DNA of 64,000 nucleotides from Streptomyces harbinensis (GCF_900116145.1 NZ_FPAB01000005.1:248001-312000), one strand, 5' to 3'; positions 17,312 to 27,559 are shown, counted from the first letter of the stretch. Notes: generated from the sequence alone by a model not told the origin. Made by a program: numbers and translations.

Positions 17312-18370
17312 TCAGCCGGGGGTGGTGCTGAGTACACCCTCCGCCTCCCGCCACAGCCGCCGGGTCAGTTCCCCGGCGGGCTCCTCGGTGCTGTACCGGT
17401 GGCCGGTGCCCGCCCACAGGCTCAGCCCCTCCGGGTCCCCGGCGGCGGCCGACGCCGCGCGCAGCGGCCGGGTCAGCTGGTGCACCAGCGGGTACCCGGC
17501 CGGGGCGGCGGCGGTGTACGCGTTCAGGAAACGGTTGCGCAGCCCGCGCGCCGGACGGCCGGAGAACGCGCGGGTGACGGCGGTCGACGCGAAAGCGCCC
17601 GGGGCCAGCGCGGCGCGGTAGGCCGCACCCGTACCCGCCTCCGGCGCCCGCAGATAGGCGGTGCCCAGCTGCGCCGCCGCCACCGTGTCGCACCGGCGCA
17701 GCACGGCCGCGAGGTCCGCGCCGGTGGCCAGCCCGCCCGCCGCGATCAGCGGACGGTCCGTCACCTCCCGCACCCGCTCCAGCAGCAGCGGCAACGGCGT
17801 GTCGTCCGGGTCGGCCTCCGGGTCGAAACCGCCCCGGTGGCCACCCGCCTCCGGGCCCTGCACACACAGCGCGTCCACCCCCAGGGCCGCGGCCTGCGCC
17901 GCCTCGTCAGGGGTGGTCACCGTGCACACCACGGCCGTACCGGCGGCCCGCAGCGCCGCCACCGTCGCGGCCGGCGGCGCGCCGAAGGTGAACGAGACCA
18001 CGGGCACCGGATCGGCCAGCAACAGCGCCAGCTTCGGCTCCCAGTGGTCGGTGTCGTGGACGTCCGGCTCCGGCAGCGTCACCCCGTACCGCGCGGCCTC
18101 CGCCGCCAGTTCGGCGCGGTAGCGCAGCACCGGGCCGAGATCGTCCGGCAGCGGGCGGGGCACGAAGACATTGACGCCGAACGGGGCCGCCCCGACCAGC
18201 TCCCGGGTGCGCGCCACCCGGTCGGCCAGCGCCTCGGGGGTGAGATAGCCGGCGGCCAGGAAACCGAGCCCCCCGGCCCGTACCACCGCCGCCACCAGCT
18301 CCGGGGTGGCCGGCCCGCCGGCCATCGGCGCCTGCACGATCGGGATGTCCAGCTCACGCAGTTCGAACAT
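17312..18370 (-). CDS. nitronate monooxygenase / NPD-family flavin oxidoreductase
   Basis: 352 residues from ATG 18370. TIM-barrel FMN enzyme: N-end '[20 protein letters not shown]', then '[17 protein letters not shown]', central [12 protein letters not shown] (His as proposed catalytic residue, about 175), then [19 protein letters not shown] and [15 protein letters not shown]. These are the standard motifs of 2-nitropropane dioxygenase-like proteins. It oxidises alkyl nitronates such as propionate-3-nitronate or acts as an enoyl reductase-like enzyme; the substrate is not decided. It is divergent from the ABC exporter at 18474, with paired inverted repeats between. Confidence 0.9.
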   Translation of the reverse strand: MFELRELDIPIVQAPMAGGPATPELVAAVVRAGGLGFLAAGYLTPEALADRVARTRELVGAAPFGVNVFVPRPLPDDLGPVLRYRAELAAEAARYGVTLPEPDVHDTDHWEPKLALLLADPVPVVSFTFGAPPAATVAALRAAGTAVVCTVTTPDEAAQAAALGVDALCVQGPEAGGHRGGFDPEADPDDTPLPLLLERVREVTDRPLIAAGGLATGADLAAVLRRCDTVAAAQLGTAYLRAPEAGTGAAYRAALAPGAFASTAVTRAFSGRPARGLRNRFLNAYTAAAPAGYPLVHQLTRPLRAASAAAGDPEGLSLWAGTGHRYSTEEPAGELTRRLWREAEGVLSTTPG

Positions 18371-18383
18371 GCCCGCAGCGTAA

Positions 18384-18413
18384 CCACCCCGAGCGGGGTG
18401 GAGTCCGCTCCAC
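18384..18413. promoter_or_regulatory. overlapping inverted repeats in a divergent promoter
   Basis: CCACCCC-gagc-GGGGTGG (18384-18401) overlaps GTGGAG-tccg-CTCCAC (18398-18413), between the divergent starts at 18370 and 18474. This is a candidate regulator site for one or both genes. No family consensus was recognised. Confidence 0.4.
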
Positions 18414-18473
18414 CCCCGGCAGGGGTGCGGGCAGGCTCGTGGCGGCCGGGCCGCCGCTCCTAGCGTTCTGGCC

Positions 18474-19232
18474 ATGCGAGAAGAGAACACAGGGGCGGTG
18501 CCGGCGCTGCGGCTCGACGGCGTGCGCCGGGTGTACCCGGGCGGCGGCGGGCCGGGGCCGGCGCTGGACGGGGTGGACCTGGAGCTGGCGCGCGGCCGGT
18601 TCCTGGCGGTGCTGGGCCGCTCCGGGTCGGGCAAGTCCACGCTGCTGCGCTGCGCGGCCGGACTGGAACGGCCCACGGCGGGCACCGTCCGGCTGGCCGG
18701 AACGCCGCTGGCCGGGCTCCGGCCCAAGGCGCTCACCCGGCTGCGCCGGGACCGCATCGGGTTCGTCTTCCAGGAGCTGAACCTGGTGCCGTCGCTGACC
18801 GCGCTCCAGAACGCCGCGCTGCCGCTGCTGCTCGCCGGGGCGGACGAGCGGGACGAGCGGACGCGGGCCCGGGCGCTGCGCGTACTGGACGAGGTCGGGC
18901 TGGCCGACCGTGCCGACGACCCGCCGCACCGGCTCTCAGGCGGCCAGCGGCAGCGGGTGGCGATCGCCCGCGCCCTGATCACAGCCCCGGAGATCGTCTT
19001 CGCCGACGAACCGACCGGCGCCCTGGACCCGGTGACGGCGGACGAGGTCCTCGGCCTGCTGCGCCGCGCGGTGGACGCGTACGGCCACACGGTGGTGATG
19101 GTGACGCACGACCCGGCCGCCGCCGCGTACGCGGACGAGGCGATCGTCCTGGACCGGGGACGGATCGTCCGGCGGCTCGCCGCGCCGTCCGCGGCAGGGG
19201 TGCTGGGCGCGCTGCGGGCGGTGGCGGCGTGA
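18474..19232 (+). CDS. ABC transporter ATP-binding protein (MacB/LolD type)
   Basis: 252 residues from ATG 18474. Walker [10 protein letters not shown] (about 49-57), Q-loop [13 protein letters not shown], signature [15 protein letters not shown] (about 149-163), Walker [11 protein letters not shown] and switch His in VTHD. The '[20 protein letters not shown]' stretch is typical of the MacB/FtsE/LolD ('mechanotransmission') class. It overlaps the permease start by GTGA, so the two form one transporter. The role is probably export of a peptide, lipid or drug, or sensing with the nearby two-component system. Confidence 0.93.
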   Translation: MREENTGAVPALRLDGVRRVYPGGGGPGPALDGVDLELARGRFLAVLGRSGSGKSTLLRCAAGLERPTAGTVRLAGTPLAGLRPKALTRLRRDRIGFVFQELNLVPSLTALQNAALPLLLAGADERDERTRARALRVLDEVGLADRADDPPHRLSGGQRQRVAIARALITAPEIVFADEPTGALDPVTADEVLGLLRRAVDAYGHTVVMVTHDPAAAAYADEAIVLDRGRIVRRLAAPSAAGVLGALRAVAA

Positions 19233-22200
19233 ACGGCGCGACGGGCGACGGCGCGCGCTCCGGCGCGCGTGGCGCGAGGGGCCGGGCGGGCGCCGCGGCG
19301 GTGCTGGCCCGGGCGGCGCTGCGCCATCAACGGCGCTCCTGGCGCACCGTGTTCGTGGCCGTCCTGGCCACCTCGCTGCTGCTGGGCTGCTTCGCGCTCG
19401 CCGTGACGACGGTCGCGCTGGGCCGCCCGGCGGTCGAGCGGTACGCGGCAGCGCCGGTCGTGGTGACGGCCGATCAGACCACCCGCCACCGGGGCGCGCA
19501 GGCACCGCTCACCGAACGGCTCCGGATCCCGGCCTCGGTGGCGGACCTGCTGCGGTCGGTGCCGGAAGTGGCCCGGGTCGTCACGGACCGGGAGTTCCGG
19601 GTGCCGGCCGACGACGGCACCACCTACCCGGGACGGCTGTGGGAAGCGGCGGAACTCGCCCCATGGGAACTGCGCGAGGGGCGGGCCCCGGAGGCGGCCG
19701 GCGAGGTCGTCGCGTCGGCGGACCTGGACCTGCCGGTCGGCGCCCGGGTGGCCGGATACCGGGTGGTCGGGGTCACGGACGGCCCGGCCGCGCTGTGGTT
19801 CACGGCGCCGGAGGCAGCCCGCCTCGGCGGCCAGGACACCGTGGACGTGATCGGTGTGCTGCCCGGACCGGGTGTGTCGACCGGCGCGTTGTCCACGGCG
19901 GTGCGGGAGGCCCTGGACGCGGCTGGCGCGGTGGACGCCCGGCCGGCCGATGAGCGCCCGGCGGACGACACCGGGGAACTGCGCGTCCTCACCGGAGACG
20001 GCCGGGGCGCGGCGGAAGCACTGGGGGCCGCGCCGCTGTGGCGGGATCTGCTCGCGCTGTTCGGCGCGATCAGCGGCACTGTCCTGATGGTGGCCGGACT
20101 CGTCCTGGCGACCCTGATCACCCGGGCGCTGCGGCACCGCGCCGGTGAACTCGCCCTGCTGCGGGCGGTGGGCGCCCAGCCGGGCCAGCTGCGCGCGACG
20201 GTCTGCCGCGAGGCGACGGCGGTGGCACTCCCCGCCGCGCTGCTGGGCGCGGCGCTGGCGGTACCGGTGTTCGCGCTGCTGTGGCGCCCGGTGACGGCCC
20301 AGGCCGCGACGGCCGGCCTCACCCTCCCGGTGGTGCCCTGGGCGCTGCCCGCACCCCTGCTCACCGCGGCCCTCACGGTGGCGGCGGTCGCCCTGGCCGC
20401 CCTCCCGGCCACCGCTGCCTCCGGCCGCCCCACCACCCCGCGAGGCTCCGGAAAGAACCAGCCGCCCGGCGGCCCGGCCCCGGACGGGGGCCGCGCCGTA
20501 CCCCAGCCGACCGCCGCAAGGCGCCTCCTGCCGCAGCGACGGCAGCCGGCCGCCCCGGAGCCGCCGTCCCGGCCCGGTGCCACCGGGGCTTCCACCTCCG
20601 GCGCGGCGGAGGCAGCGGCTGTGGCCCCCGCCCCACGGGCCGCAGCCGGACGGCGGCCGGCCCGGCTCACGGAAGCCTCGGCGGAGCCCCGGGCAACCGG
20701 CGGCACGACCGCGACGAGGCGCCTCCTGCCGCAGCGACGGCAGCCGGCCGCCCCGGAGCCGCCGTCCCGGCCGGATGCCACCGGGGCATCCGCCTCCGGT
20801 GCGGCGGCTGTGCCGGACGGGGCGGCCGTGGTTCCACCCCCAGAGGCCGGAGCCGAACGGCGGCCGGCCCGGCTCACGGAAGCCTCGGCGGAGCCCCGGG
20901 TATCCGGCCGGGTCACCCTGGCGCCGGACGACGGGCCGGGCCACGACCGGGGCACGGCGAGCCCCGGGTCGGCGGTGCCTGCCGACGCCGGTCGCACGGA
21001 CACCCACGGACCGCGGGCCGGCCGGACGCCGGACCGGCTCGGCGGGAGCCGGAGCACCCCCGGCCGTGCGGGTGCTGCGGCGGATGGACCTGAACGGGGG
21101 GCGGGGACCGGCTCGCCCACCACCCCCGCGCCCGTCGCGCCCGCCGCGCCCCCCACCCCCGCGGCCGGGTCCGCCGGGCGGCGGATCGGGGGGCTTGTCG
21201 TTCTCGGGCTCGGGGCCGCCTCCGCCGGGAGTGCCGTCGCGCTGCCGGGGGACGGGGCCGCCGCCGCTGCCGGGGCGGCTGTGGTGGTCATGGTCATCGG
21301 GTGCGCGCTGCTCGGGCCGTGGATCGCCGGGTGGGTGCTCGGCCTGCTCGCCCGGCCGCTGCGGCGGCTCGGCGGGGCCGGTGGGTGGCTGGCCGTGGCG
21401 CACGGGCGGGCCGACTCCGCGCGGCTCGGCGCGGCCATCGTGCCGATCGTGCTGGTGACCGCCTTCGCCGTCGTCCAGCTCGGGGCCGACGCCAGTGTCC
21501 GGCACGCCACCGCGGAGCAGGCCCGGGCGGCGGGGAGCGCGGAGGGGGCGCTGGCCACCACCGTGCTGACCACCCGCAGCGAACTCGGCGATCCCGTCAT
21601 CGACCGGCATCCCGCCCTCGGCGTCACCGCCGAGGAGCTGCGCGCTCTCGACCCCGGCGTCCGCGCCGGTGATCTCGGCGCGCTCGGCCCCGGCACCGTG
21701 GCCGTCGGCGCCGACCGGGCCCGTGCCCTGGGCGCCGGCGTCGGGGACACCCTCACCCTCCGGTACGGCGACGGCAGCGAGGCCCGGCTGCGGGTGGTGG
21801 CCGTGTACGAACGCTCCCTCGCGCTCGGCGCGTTCCTCCTCGACCGCGGGCAACTCGCTCCCCACGTCACCGACCCGGACGCCCCGCCCGCGCCGACCCC
21901 CGCCCAGGATCTGGAACGTCGCCTGTCCACCGCCGCCGTGGCCGCCATCGCCGCCCTCGCGCTGCTCGCGGTGTGCTCCACCCTCACCGTGATCACCGTC
22001 GCCCGTCGCCCCGAACGCGACCTGCTGCGCCGGGTGGGCGCCGGACGCGGCCAGCTGGGCATCATGCTGGCCGTCGAGGCCGCCGTGGTGGCGGTCACCG
22101 GGCTGCTGCTCGGCGCCGCCGTGGCCGCGCTGCCGCTCACCGCGTTCAGCTGGGCGACCCTGCACGCCCCGCCCCATCTGCCGCCCGGTCAGGCGGCGGC

Positions 22201-22264
22201 CCTGGTGGCGGCCGTCGTCCTCACCACCGCCGCCGGGTCGCTGCTGCCCGCGCTCAGGCGTTGA
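19229..22264 (+). CDS. FtsX/MacB-type ABC permease with an unusual repeat linker
   Basis: 1011 residues from GTG 19229. An N-terminal transmembrane helix and extracellular domain (about 30-265) are followed by a first FtsX core with three helices (about 270-385) and '[20 protein letters not shown]'. A long Pro/Ala/Arg linker spans about 390-650. Further helices, a second extracellular domain (about 735-890) and a second FtsX core ('[20 protein letters not shown]', about 905-1011) complete it. The overall plan is the usual duplicated FtsX permease. The 260-residue linker is not usual and contains two tandem copies of a 60-odd-residue block. The 3' end overlaps the convergent response regulator by 11 nt. 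Confidence 0.88.
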   Translation: MNGATGDGARSGARGARGRAGAAAVLARAALRHQRRSWRTVFVAVLATSLLLGCFALAVTTVALGRPAVERYAAAPVVVTADQTTRHRGAQAPLTERLRIPASVADLLRSVPEVARVVTDREFRVPADDGTTYPGRLWEAAELAPWELREGRAPEAAGEVVASADLDLPVGARVAGYRVVGVTDGPAALWFTAPEAARLGGQDTVDVIGVLPGPGVSTGALSTAVREALDAAGAVDARPADERPADDTGELRVLTGDGRGAAEALGAAPLWRDLLALFGAISGTVLMVAGLVLATLITRALRHRAGELALLRAVGAQPGQLRATVCREATAVALPAALLGAALAVPVFALLWRPVTAQAATAGLTLPVVPWALPAPLLTAALTVAAVALAALPATAASGRPTTPRGSGKNQPPGGPAPDGGRAVPQPTAARRLLPQRRQPAAPEPPSRPGATGASTSGAAEAAAVAPAPRAAAGRRPARLTEASAEPRATGGTTATRRLLPQRRQPAAPEPPSRPDATGASASGAAAVPDGAAVVPPPEAGAERRPARLTEASAEPRVSGRVTLAPDDGPGHDRGTASPGSAVPADAGRTDTHGPRAGRTPDRLGGSRSTPGRAGAAADGPERGAGTGSPTTPAPVAPAAPPTPAAGSAGRRIGGLVVLGLGAASAGSAVALPGDGAAAAAGAAVVVMVIGCALLGPWIAGWVLGLLARPLRRLGGAGGWLAVAHGRADSARLGAAIVPIVLVTAFAVVQLGADASVRHATAEQARAAGSAEGALATTVLTTRSELGDPVIDRHPALGVTAEELRALDPGVRAGDLGALGPGTVAVGADRARALGAGVGDTLTLRYGDGSEARLRVVAVYERSLALGAFLLDRGQLAPHVTDPDAPPAPTPAQDLERRLSTAAVAAIAALALLAVCSTLTVITVARRPERDLLRRVGAGRGQLGIMLAVEAAVVAVTGLLLGAAVAALPLTAFSWATLHAPPHLPPGQAAALVAAVVLTTAAGSLLPALRR
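20519..20900 (+). repeat. in-frame tandem repeat in the permease linker
   Basis: Copy 1 spans 20519-20693 and copy 2 spans 20717-20900, offset by 198 nt (66 codons). Each encodes [19 protein letters not shown], then TGAS, then [14 protein letters not shown]. The outer parts are nearly identical in DNA while the middles differ by an insertion of a few codons. This suggests a fairly recent duplication. Confidence 0.9.
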
Positions 22265-22898
22265 GGTAGGCCAGCACCGCGCGGACCCGGCGGTGACCGG
22301 TGTCGGTGGGCGGCAGGCCGAGCTTCAGGAAGACGTTCCCGATGTGCTTGTGGACGGACCGCTCGGTGATGACGAGGGCCGCGGCGATCGTCGCGTTGTC
22401 GTGGCCCTCGGCCATCAGCCGCAGCACCTCGCGCTCGCGCGGGGTGAGCCCCGCCAGCGGATCGCCGCGCCGCTGCCGCGACATCAGCTCGGTGACGACC
22501 TCCGGATCCAGCACCGTGCCGCCGGCCACCACCCGGTCCAGCGCGTCCAGGAAGTCGTCCACCCGGCCCACCCGGTCCTTCAGCAGGTAGCCCACGCCGC
22601 GGGCCCCGCCGCCGAGCAGTTCGGCGGCGTACGTCTGCTCCACGTACTGCGAGAGCACCAGCACCGGCAGGTCCGGAAGCCGCTCGCGCGCCGCGAGCGC
22701 CGCCCGCAGCCCCTCGTCGCGAAAGCCGGGCGGCAGCCGTACGTCGAGCACCGCCGCGTCCGGGCGGTGTGCCAGCAGCAGCGGCAGCACCTCGGGCCCG
22801 GTGGCCGCCACCGCCGCCACCTCGTGACCGGCCGACCGCAGCAGCAGCACCAGCCCCTCCCGCAACAGGGCGTTGTCCTCGGCGATCACCACACGCAC
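22254..22898 (-). CDS. NarL/LuxR-type response regulator
   Basis: 214 residues from GTG 22898. Receiver domain (1-120) with [11 protein letters not shown] at the acidic pocket, phospho-Asp in [10 protein letters not shown] (about 53), and YLLKDR for the conserved Lys. A C-terminal LuxR helix-turn-helix (about 147-205) has [20 protein letters not shown]. Its start overlaps the kinase stop by 13 nt, so the pair is translationally coupled. It converges on the ABC permease, which it probably regulates or responds to. Confidence 0.93.
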   Translation of the reverse strand: MRVVIAEDNALLREGLVLLLRSAGHEVAAVAATGPEVLPLLLAHRPDAAVLDVRLPPGFRDEGLRAALAARERLPDLPVLVLSQYVEQTYAAELLGGGARGVGYLLKDRVGRVDDFLDALDRVVAGGTVLDPEVVTELMSRQRRGDPLAGLTPREREVLRLMAEGHDNATIAAALVITERSVHKHIGNVFLKLGLPPTDTGHRRVRAVLAYLNA

Positions 22899-24049
22899 GG
22901 CAGCTCCACTTCGATCACGGTCGGCCCCCCGGGCGGGGACGACACGGCGACGGTTCCGTCCAGGGCGGCCACCCGGCGGCGGATGCCGGTCAGGCCGCTG
23001 CCGCGCGTCTCGTCCGCGCCGCCGCGCCCCCGGTCGGCCACCCGCACCCGCAGCGCGCCGGCGCGCGCGTCGCGGACGATGTCCACGGTGGCGTGGCCGG
23101 CGCCGCTGTGCCGGGCGGCGTTGGTCAGCGACTCGGCGACCACGAAATAGGCGGCGGTCTCCACGGCGGCCGGGGCGCGCGGCCCCGTCTCGATCTCCGG
23201 CGCGACCGTGACGGCCACCTCCAGGCCGCTGCCCGCCGCCAGCGCCCGGACCGCGCCGGCCAGCCCCCGGTCGGTGAGCACCGGCGGGTGGATGCCGCGC
23301 ACCACGTGCCGCAGTTCGCCCAGCGCCTCCTCGGCCTGGTCCTGCGCCTCGTCCAGCAGCCGGCGCGCCGTCTCCGGGTCGCGCTCGTACGCGCGCCGGG
23401 CCAGCCCCAGCCGCATGGACAGCGCCACCAGATGGGCCTGCGCGCCGTCGTGCAGGTCGCGTTCGATCCGGCGCAGTTCGGCGCCGTGCGCCGTGATCGC
23501 GCCGGCGCGCGTGGCCGTCAGCTCCTCGACCCGCTCCGCGAGCCGCGCCGCGGGCGAGGGCAGCAACAGCGCCCGCGACCAGCTCGCCTGGAGGTCCGCG
23601 AGCCGGCCGATCAGCGGCAGCACCACCGCCGGGCGGCGCAGCAGCCCGTGCCAGACGCCGTCCACCAGCACCCCGACCGACCACAGGATCAGCGCCAGGT
23701 ACATCAGCCCGAGCCCGTACACCAGTTGGGCGCCCACCCAGCGCAGATCGCGGTGCGTGCTGGGATCGGTGACCGCGACCCGCACCCGCTGGAACAGGCC
23801 GCCGGTCAGCGGCGGGTAGTGCTCGGGGACCGGGATGCCGCTCCAGGCGGCGCTGCGCCGCCGCTCGAACCCGGCGGTGGCGCGCACCAGCAGCACGAAC
23901 TCGGGCAGGGCGGCGGCCCCGATCACCAGCAGGGAGACGGCCCCGGCCGCGAGCGCCAGTCCGACCAGGAGGTAGCAGAACAGCCCGATCGCGCTGCCGA
24001 TCAGCAGCTGGATCGTGGCCCGCCAGGTCGATTCGAGCAGCTCGCGCAC
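22886..24049 (-). CDS. sensor histidine kinase (HisKA_3 type) with N-terminal sensor domain
   Basis: 387 residues from GTG 24049. TACGCT lies 5 nt upstream and no ribosome site is seen, so a leaderless transcript is possible. Four membrane helices sit in the 'sensor' domain (about 10-180). The phospho-acceptor His is in RRIERDLHDGAQAHLVALSM (about 220), the N-box is ESLTNAARHSG and the G-box is DRGRGGADETRGSGLTGI. Kinase and regulator form a two-component system next to a MacB-type exporter, the arrangement usual for antimicrobial-peptide or cell-envelope sensing. The exporter is transcribed toward it rather than with it. Confidence 0.92.
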   Translation of the reverse strand: MRELLESTWRATIQLLIGSAIGLFCYLLVGLALAAGAVSLLVIGAAALPEFVLLVRATAGFERRRSAAWSGIPVPEHYPPLTGGLFQRVRVAVTDPSTHRDLRWVGAQLVYGLGLMYLALILWSVGVLVDGVWHGLLRRPAVVLPLIGRLADLQASWSRALLLPSPAARLAERVEELTATRAGAITAHGAELRRIERDLHDGAQAHLVALSMRLGLARRAYERDPETARRLLDEAQDQAEEALGELRHVVRGIHPPVLTDRGLAGAVRALAAGSGLEVAVTVAPEIETGPRAPAAVETAAYFVVAESLTNAARHSGAGHATVDIVRDARAGALRVRVADRGRGGADETRGSGLTGIRRRVAALDGTVAVSSPPGGPTVIEVELPCVW

Positions 24050-24157
24050 CCGGACAGCGTAGGTGAGCGGCGGGCGCGGCACGGTGGAGCCCGCTACACC
24101 ATCGGTCCGGGAGCCCACCGGATGGGCACGGCCCGCCCCGCGCACCAGACTGACGGC

Positions 24158-24337
24158 ATGAAGTCATTGCTGTGGTGCGTCTTTGTCCTCGCCCTGATCA
24201 TCAACCCGGTCATCAATCTCACGCTGTCCGACGGCCCGCTCCAGATCGTGCTGTCCCTCGTCTCCGGGCTGACGGTGCTCGCCTCCGGCACCGGCCTGTG
24301 GCTGCTGCGCGACCGGGGGGAGACGGGGGCGTACTGA
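24158..24337 (+). CDS. small two-helix membrane protein
   Basis: 59 residues from ATG 24158, divergent from the kinase and 22 nt before hisN. There are two hydrophobic helices ('LLWCVFVLALIINPVINLTL' and 'IVLSLVSGLTVLASGTGLWL') and a charged C-end, LRDRGETGAY. Similar tiny proteins are annotated next to hisN in streptomycetes as I recall. Function unknown. Confidence 0.7.
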   Translation: MKSLLWCVFVLALIINPVINLTLSDGPLQIVLSLVSGLTVLASGTGLWLLRDRGETGAY

Positions 24338-24359
24338 ACGGCCGGGGATACTGGTGCGC

Positions 24360-25178
24360 ATGGCCGACTACCACGACGATCTGCGGCTGGCCCATGTGCT
24401 GGCGGACGCCGCCGACGCGCTCACCATGGACCGGTTCAAGGCGATCGACCTCCAGGTGGCCACCAAACCCGATATGACGCCGGTCACCGAGGCGGACCGG
24501 GCGGTGGAGGAGCTGATCCGTTCCCAGCTGGGCCGGGCCCGGCCCCGGGACACGGTGCTGGGGGAGGAGTACGGCACCACGCAGGGCGGCGGCACCGGAC
24601 GGCGCTGGATCGTCGATCCGATCGACGGCACCAAGAACTATGTGCGCGGTGTGCCGGTGTGGGCCACACTCATCGCGCTGCTGGAGCAGGACGAGGACGG
24701 CAGGGAGCGCCCGGTCGTCGGGGTCGTCTCCGCGCCGGCGCTGCACCGGCGCTGGTGGGCGGCGCTGGGCACCGGCGCGTACACCGGGCGCGGGCTGACC
24801 TCGGCCACCCGGATCCGGGTCTCGCAGGTCGCGGACGCGGCGGACGCGTCGTTCGCGTACTCCTCGCTGACCGGCTGGCAGGAGCGCGGGAAGCTCGGCA
24901 GCTTCCTGGAACTGTCCCGCAAGGTGTGGCGGACCCGGGCGTACGGGGACTTCTGGCCGTACATGATGGTCGCCGAGGGATCGGTCGATCTGTGCGCGGA
25001 ACCGGAGCTGTCGGTGTGGGACATGGCGGCCAACGCCATCATCGTCACGGAGGCGGGCGGCCGGTTCACCGGCCTGGACGGGACGGACGGGCCGCTCGGC
25101 GTGGACGGCGCCGCCTCGAACGGGCTGCTGCACGAGGTGCTGCTGGCGCATCTCGGGTACGTGCCGGGCGCCGACTGA
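24360..25178 (+). CDS. hisN: histidinol-phosphatase, inositol monophosphatase family
   Basis: 272 residues from ATG 24360 (GTG 24354 is in frame). The metal-site motifs of the IMPase fold are intact: GEEYG (about 68), WIVDPIDGTKNYVRG (about 83-97) and 'LCAEPELSVWDMAANAIIVT' (about 213-232). In Streptomyces this subgroup performs the histidinol-phosphate step of histidine synthesis. The closely placed rsgA/aroA neighbourhood fits the known aroA-rsgA-hisN grouping. Confidence 0.92.
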   Translation: MADYHDDLRLAHVLADAADALTMDRFKAIDLQVATKPDMTPVTEADRAVEELIRSQLGRARPRDTVLGEEYGTTQGGGTGRRWIVDPIDGTKNYVRGVPVWATLIALLEQDEDGRERPVVGVVSAPALHRRWWAALGTGAYTGRGLTSATRIRVSQVADAADASFAYSSLTGWQERGKLGSFLELSRKVWRTRAYGDFWPYMMVAEGSVDLCAEPELSVWDMAANAIIVTEAGGRFTGLDGTDGPLGVDGAASNGLLHEVLLAHLGYVPGAD

Positions 25179-25289
25179 GGCACCACCGGGCGCCGTCACC
25201 GCTCCGTACGCGTACGGCGCCCCGTACGGACGGCCGTCCGCCCGAGCGCGCGCCCCGGCGCCGCTTCGGCCGGCCCGCGCCCGGACAGG

Positions 25290-25330
25290 CCGGAGCGGCC
25301 GTCCCCGCCCACGGGGAACGGCCGCTCCGG
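25290..25330. terminator. bidirectional terminator between hisN and catalase
   Basis: CCGGAGCGGCCGTCCCC pairs with GGGGAACGGCCGCTCCGG around a 6-nt loop, with one bulge. It sits between convergent genes. Confidence 0.85.
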
Positions 25331-25350
25331 TGGGGTACGGCAGGCGCCGG

Positions 25351-26814
25351 TCAGCCGCGGAGGGCCTGAACCGCGGTCTGGAGTCGCTTGCCGTAGTCTT
25401 CGTCCGCCCGGCGGAAGTTCTCGATCGCGCGCTCGGCGATGTCGTCCCGCGACACCTGGGCGATGAAGCCGGCCAGGTTGTTGATCAGGCGTTCCTTCTC
25501 GTCCTCCGACATCAGCCGGTAGAGGTTGCCGGCCTGCACGAAGTCGTCGTCCTCGGCGTGCGAGGGCGCCTCGTGCCCGTCGGCGGTGCCGGTGACCGGG
25601 GTCGGCGCCCACAGCGGGCGGCCGGTCTCGGCCGGGCCGCCGAAGGAGTTCGGCTCGTAGTTCTTCGCGCCGCCGTGCCGGCCGTCGTACATCACACCGT
25701 CCCGGCCGTGGGTACGGGCCTCGGTGGCGTGCGGGCGGTTGACCGGCAGGTGGTCGGCGTTGATGCCGACCCGGTAGCGGTGGGCGTCGCCGTAGGCGAA
25801 CAGCCGGCCCTGGAGCATCTTGTCGGGCGAGGGGCCGATGCCCGGCACGAAGTGGTGCGGGGAGAAGATCGACTGCTCGACCTCGGCGAAGATGTTCTGC
25901 GGGTTGCGGTTCAGCTCCAGCTTGCCGATCTCGATCGGCGGGTAGTCCGCGTGCGGCCACACCTTGGTGAGGTCGAACGGGTTGAAGCGGTAGTTCGCCG
26001 CTTCCTCCGCCGGCATGATCTGCACCTGCACGGTCCAGGTCGGGAAGTCACCGTTCTCGATGGAGACGCGCAGGTCGCGCTGGTGGCTGTCCGGGTCCTG
26101 CCCGGCCAGCACCGCCGCCTCCTCCGAGGTCAGGTTCTTGATGCCCTGGTCGGTCTTGAAGTGGTACTTGACCCAGAAGACCTCGCCGGCCTCGTTCGTC
26201 CACTGGAAGGTGTGCGAGCCGAACCCGTCCATGTGCCGGTAGGAGGCCGGGATGCCCCGGTCGCCGAACAGCCAGGTCACCTGGTGGGTGGACTCGGGCG
26301 ACAGACCCCAGAAGTCCCAGACGTTGTCCGCCTCCTGGGAGCCGGTGTACGGGTCGCGCTTCTGGGTGTGGATGAAGTCGGGGAACTTGATGGCGTCCTT
26401 GATGAAGAACACCGGGGTGTTGTTCCCGACCAGGTCGTAGTTGCCGTCCTCCGTGTAGAACTTCAGCGCGAAGCCACGCGGGTCACGGACGGCGTCGGCG
26501 GCGCCCAGGTTGCCGGCCACGGTGGAGAAGCGCAGGAAGACCTCGGTCTCCTTGCCGATCTCCGACAGGAACTTCGCCCGGGTGTACGGCGTGACGTCGG
26601 CCGTGACCGTGAAGGTGCCGTACGCGCCGGCGCCGCGCGCGTGCACGATGCGCTCGGGGATGCGCTCCCGGTTGAAGTGGGCCAGCTTCTCGATGAGCAG
26701 CTGGTCCTGGATCAGGCCCGGGCCGCCCGCGCCCGCCGTCTGGCTGTTCTGGTTGTCGGCTACCGGCGCCCCGGCCTCCGTGGTGAGCGGTCCCGCCGCG
26801 GTCTGGTCGGTCAT
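25351..26814 (-). CDS. katA: monofunctional heme catalase
   Basis: 487 residues from ATG 26814. It breaks down hydrogen peroxide in the cytoplasm. Catalytic His lies in [13 protein letters not shown] (about 55-67) and Asn in [13 protein letters not shown] (about 127). The proximal heme Tyr is in [15 protein letters not shown] (about 333-347). It has the size of the small-subunit clade. The Fur-like regulator at 26973 is divergent, with a palindromic operator between. The pairing matches the catalase/CatR system of S. coelicolor. Confidence 0.97.
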   Translation of the reverse strand: MTDQTAAGPLTTEAGAPVADNQNSQTAGAGGPGLIQDQLLIEKLAHFNRERIPERIVHARGAGAYGTFTVTADVTPYTRAKFLSEIGKETEVFLRFSTVAGNLGAADAVRDPRGFALKFYTEDGNYDLVGNNTPVFFIKDAIKFPDFIHTQKRDPYTGSQEADNVWDFWGLSPESTHQVTWLFGDRGIPASYRHMDGFGSHTFQWTNEAGEVFWVKYHFKTDQGIKNLTSEEAAVLAGQDPDSHQRDLRVSIENGDFPTWTVQVQIMPAEEAANYRFNPFDLTKVWPHADYPPIEIGKLELNRNPQNIFAEVEQSIFSPHHFVPGIGPSPDKMLQGRLFAYGDAHRYRVGINADHLPVNRPHATEARTHGRDGVMYDGRHGGAKNYEPNSFGGPAETGRPLWAPTPVTGTADGHEAPSHAEDDDFVQAGNLYRLMSEDEKERLINNLAGFIAQVSRDDIAERAIENFRRADEDYGKRLQTAVQALRG

Positions 26815-26893
26815 CCCTGTTCACGCCCTTCGTTCATGCAATCCTCGGCGACTTCGGTGCGGACTCTTGGCCTCCGCTGAATCCGATCCTATA

Positions 26894-26908
26894 TTGGACT
26901 TTGTCCAA
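26894..26908. promoter_or_regulatory. palindromic operator for the Fur-family regulator (CatR-like box)
   Basis: TTGGAC-TTT-GTCCAA, a perfect 6-bp inverted repeat in an AT-rich stretch between the divergent catalase and catR genes. It is the best candidate for the peroxide-sensing repressor site. Confidence 0.75.
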
Positions 26909-26972
26909 GTCAAGACGTGGCCCGAACTCGTATCGCATCAGGGCCTCGGGAGGCTCACGCTAGGGTGGAACC

Positions 26973-27398
26973 ATGAGTGACCTGCTACAACGACTCCGGG
27001 ACCGGGGCTGGCGGCTCACCGCGCAGCGGCGCGTCATCGCCGAGGTACTGGACGGGGAGCACGTCCACTACACGGCCGACGAGGTGCACGCGCGGGCTGT
27101 CGCACGCCTGCCGGAGATCTCGCGCGCCTCCGTCTACAACACCCTCGGTGAACTGGTGGCGCTCGGCGAGATCATCGAGGTCACCACCGACGGCCGTGCC
27201 AAGCGGTACGACCCCAACGCGCACCATCCGCACCAGCACCTGGTCTGCTCCGGCTGCGGCACCATCCGTGACGTACGCCTCACCACCGACCCGCTGCGCG
27301 CGCTGCCGGAGGACGAGCGGTACGGCTTCACCGTCTCGGAGGTGGCCGTCACGTACTACGGCAGCTGCCCGGTGTGTTCGGGTGCCGCCGGCGGCTGA
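26973..27398 (+). CDS. catR: peroxide-responsive Fur-family repressor (CatR/PerR-like)
   Basis: 141 residues from ATG 26973; a TAGGGT -10-like element lies only 6 nt upstream, so the mRNA may be nearly leaderless. The winged helix (about 1-80) contains RLTAQRRVIAEVL and 'ISRASVYNTLGELVALGEI'. Metal ligands include HHPHQHLVCSGCG (about 88-100) and the second zinc pair CPVC near the end. Its position beside catalase makes a PerR/CatR role more likely than iron homeostasis. Confidence 0.92.
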   Translation: MSDLLQRLRDRGWRLTAQRRVIAEVLDGEHVHYTADEVHARAVARLPEISRASVYNTLGELVALGEIIEVTTDGRAKRYDPNAHHPHQHLVCSGCGTIRDVRLTTDPLRALPEDERYGFTVSEVAVTYYGSCPVCSGAAGG

Positions 27399-27399
27399 T

Positions 27400-27429
27400 T
27401 TGCTCCCGGGCGGTGGCGGACGCTACAGT
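27400..27429 (+). promoter_or_regulatory. promoter of the initiator tRNA gene
   Basis: -35 TTGCTC (27400-27405) and -10 TACAGT (27424-27429) with 18-nt spacing. The predicted start is about 7 nt before the tRNA. This is a vegetative-type promoter. Confidence 0.6.
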
Positions 27430-27442
27430 AAAGGCACAACGA

Positions 27443-27516
27443 CGCGGGGTGGAGCAGCTCGGTAGCTCGCTGGGCTCATAACCCAGAGGTCGCAGGTTCA
27501 AATCCTGTCCCCGCTA
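27443..27516 (+). tRNA. initiator tRNA-fMet (anticodon CAT)
   Basis: Acceptor CGCGGGG / CCCCGC with an unpaired C1, the initiator hallmark. The anticodon arm is CTGGG-CTCATAA-CCCAG with three consecutive G-C pairs, also initiator-specific. T-arm GCAGGTTCAAATCCTGT. CCA is not encoded. Confidence 0.95.
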
Positions 27517-27524
27517 CGGAAGCC

Positions 27525-27559
27525 GAAGGGCCCGGATCCGATCAGGATCCGGGCCCTTC
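27525..27559. terminator. terminator after tRNA-fMet
   Basis: A perfect 15-bp stem, GAAGGGCCCGGATCC / GGATCCGGGCCCTTC, with a 5-nt loop. Confidence 0.9.

Noticed and set aside
17312..22177. Very long minus-strand open frame antisense to the ABC exporter genes
   Set aside because: Only its last 353 codons (17312-18370) are a real gene. The rest is antisense of the permease with composition-driven Arg/Gly/Pro text, as is common in GC-rich DNA.
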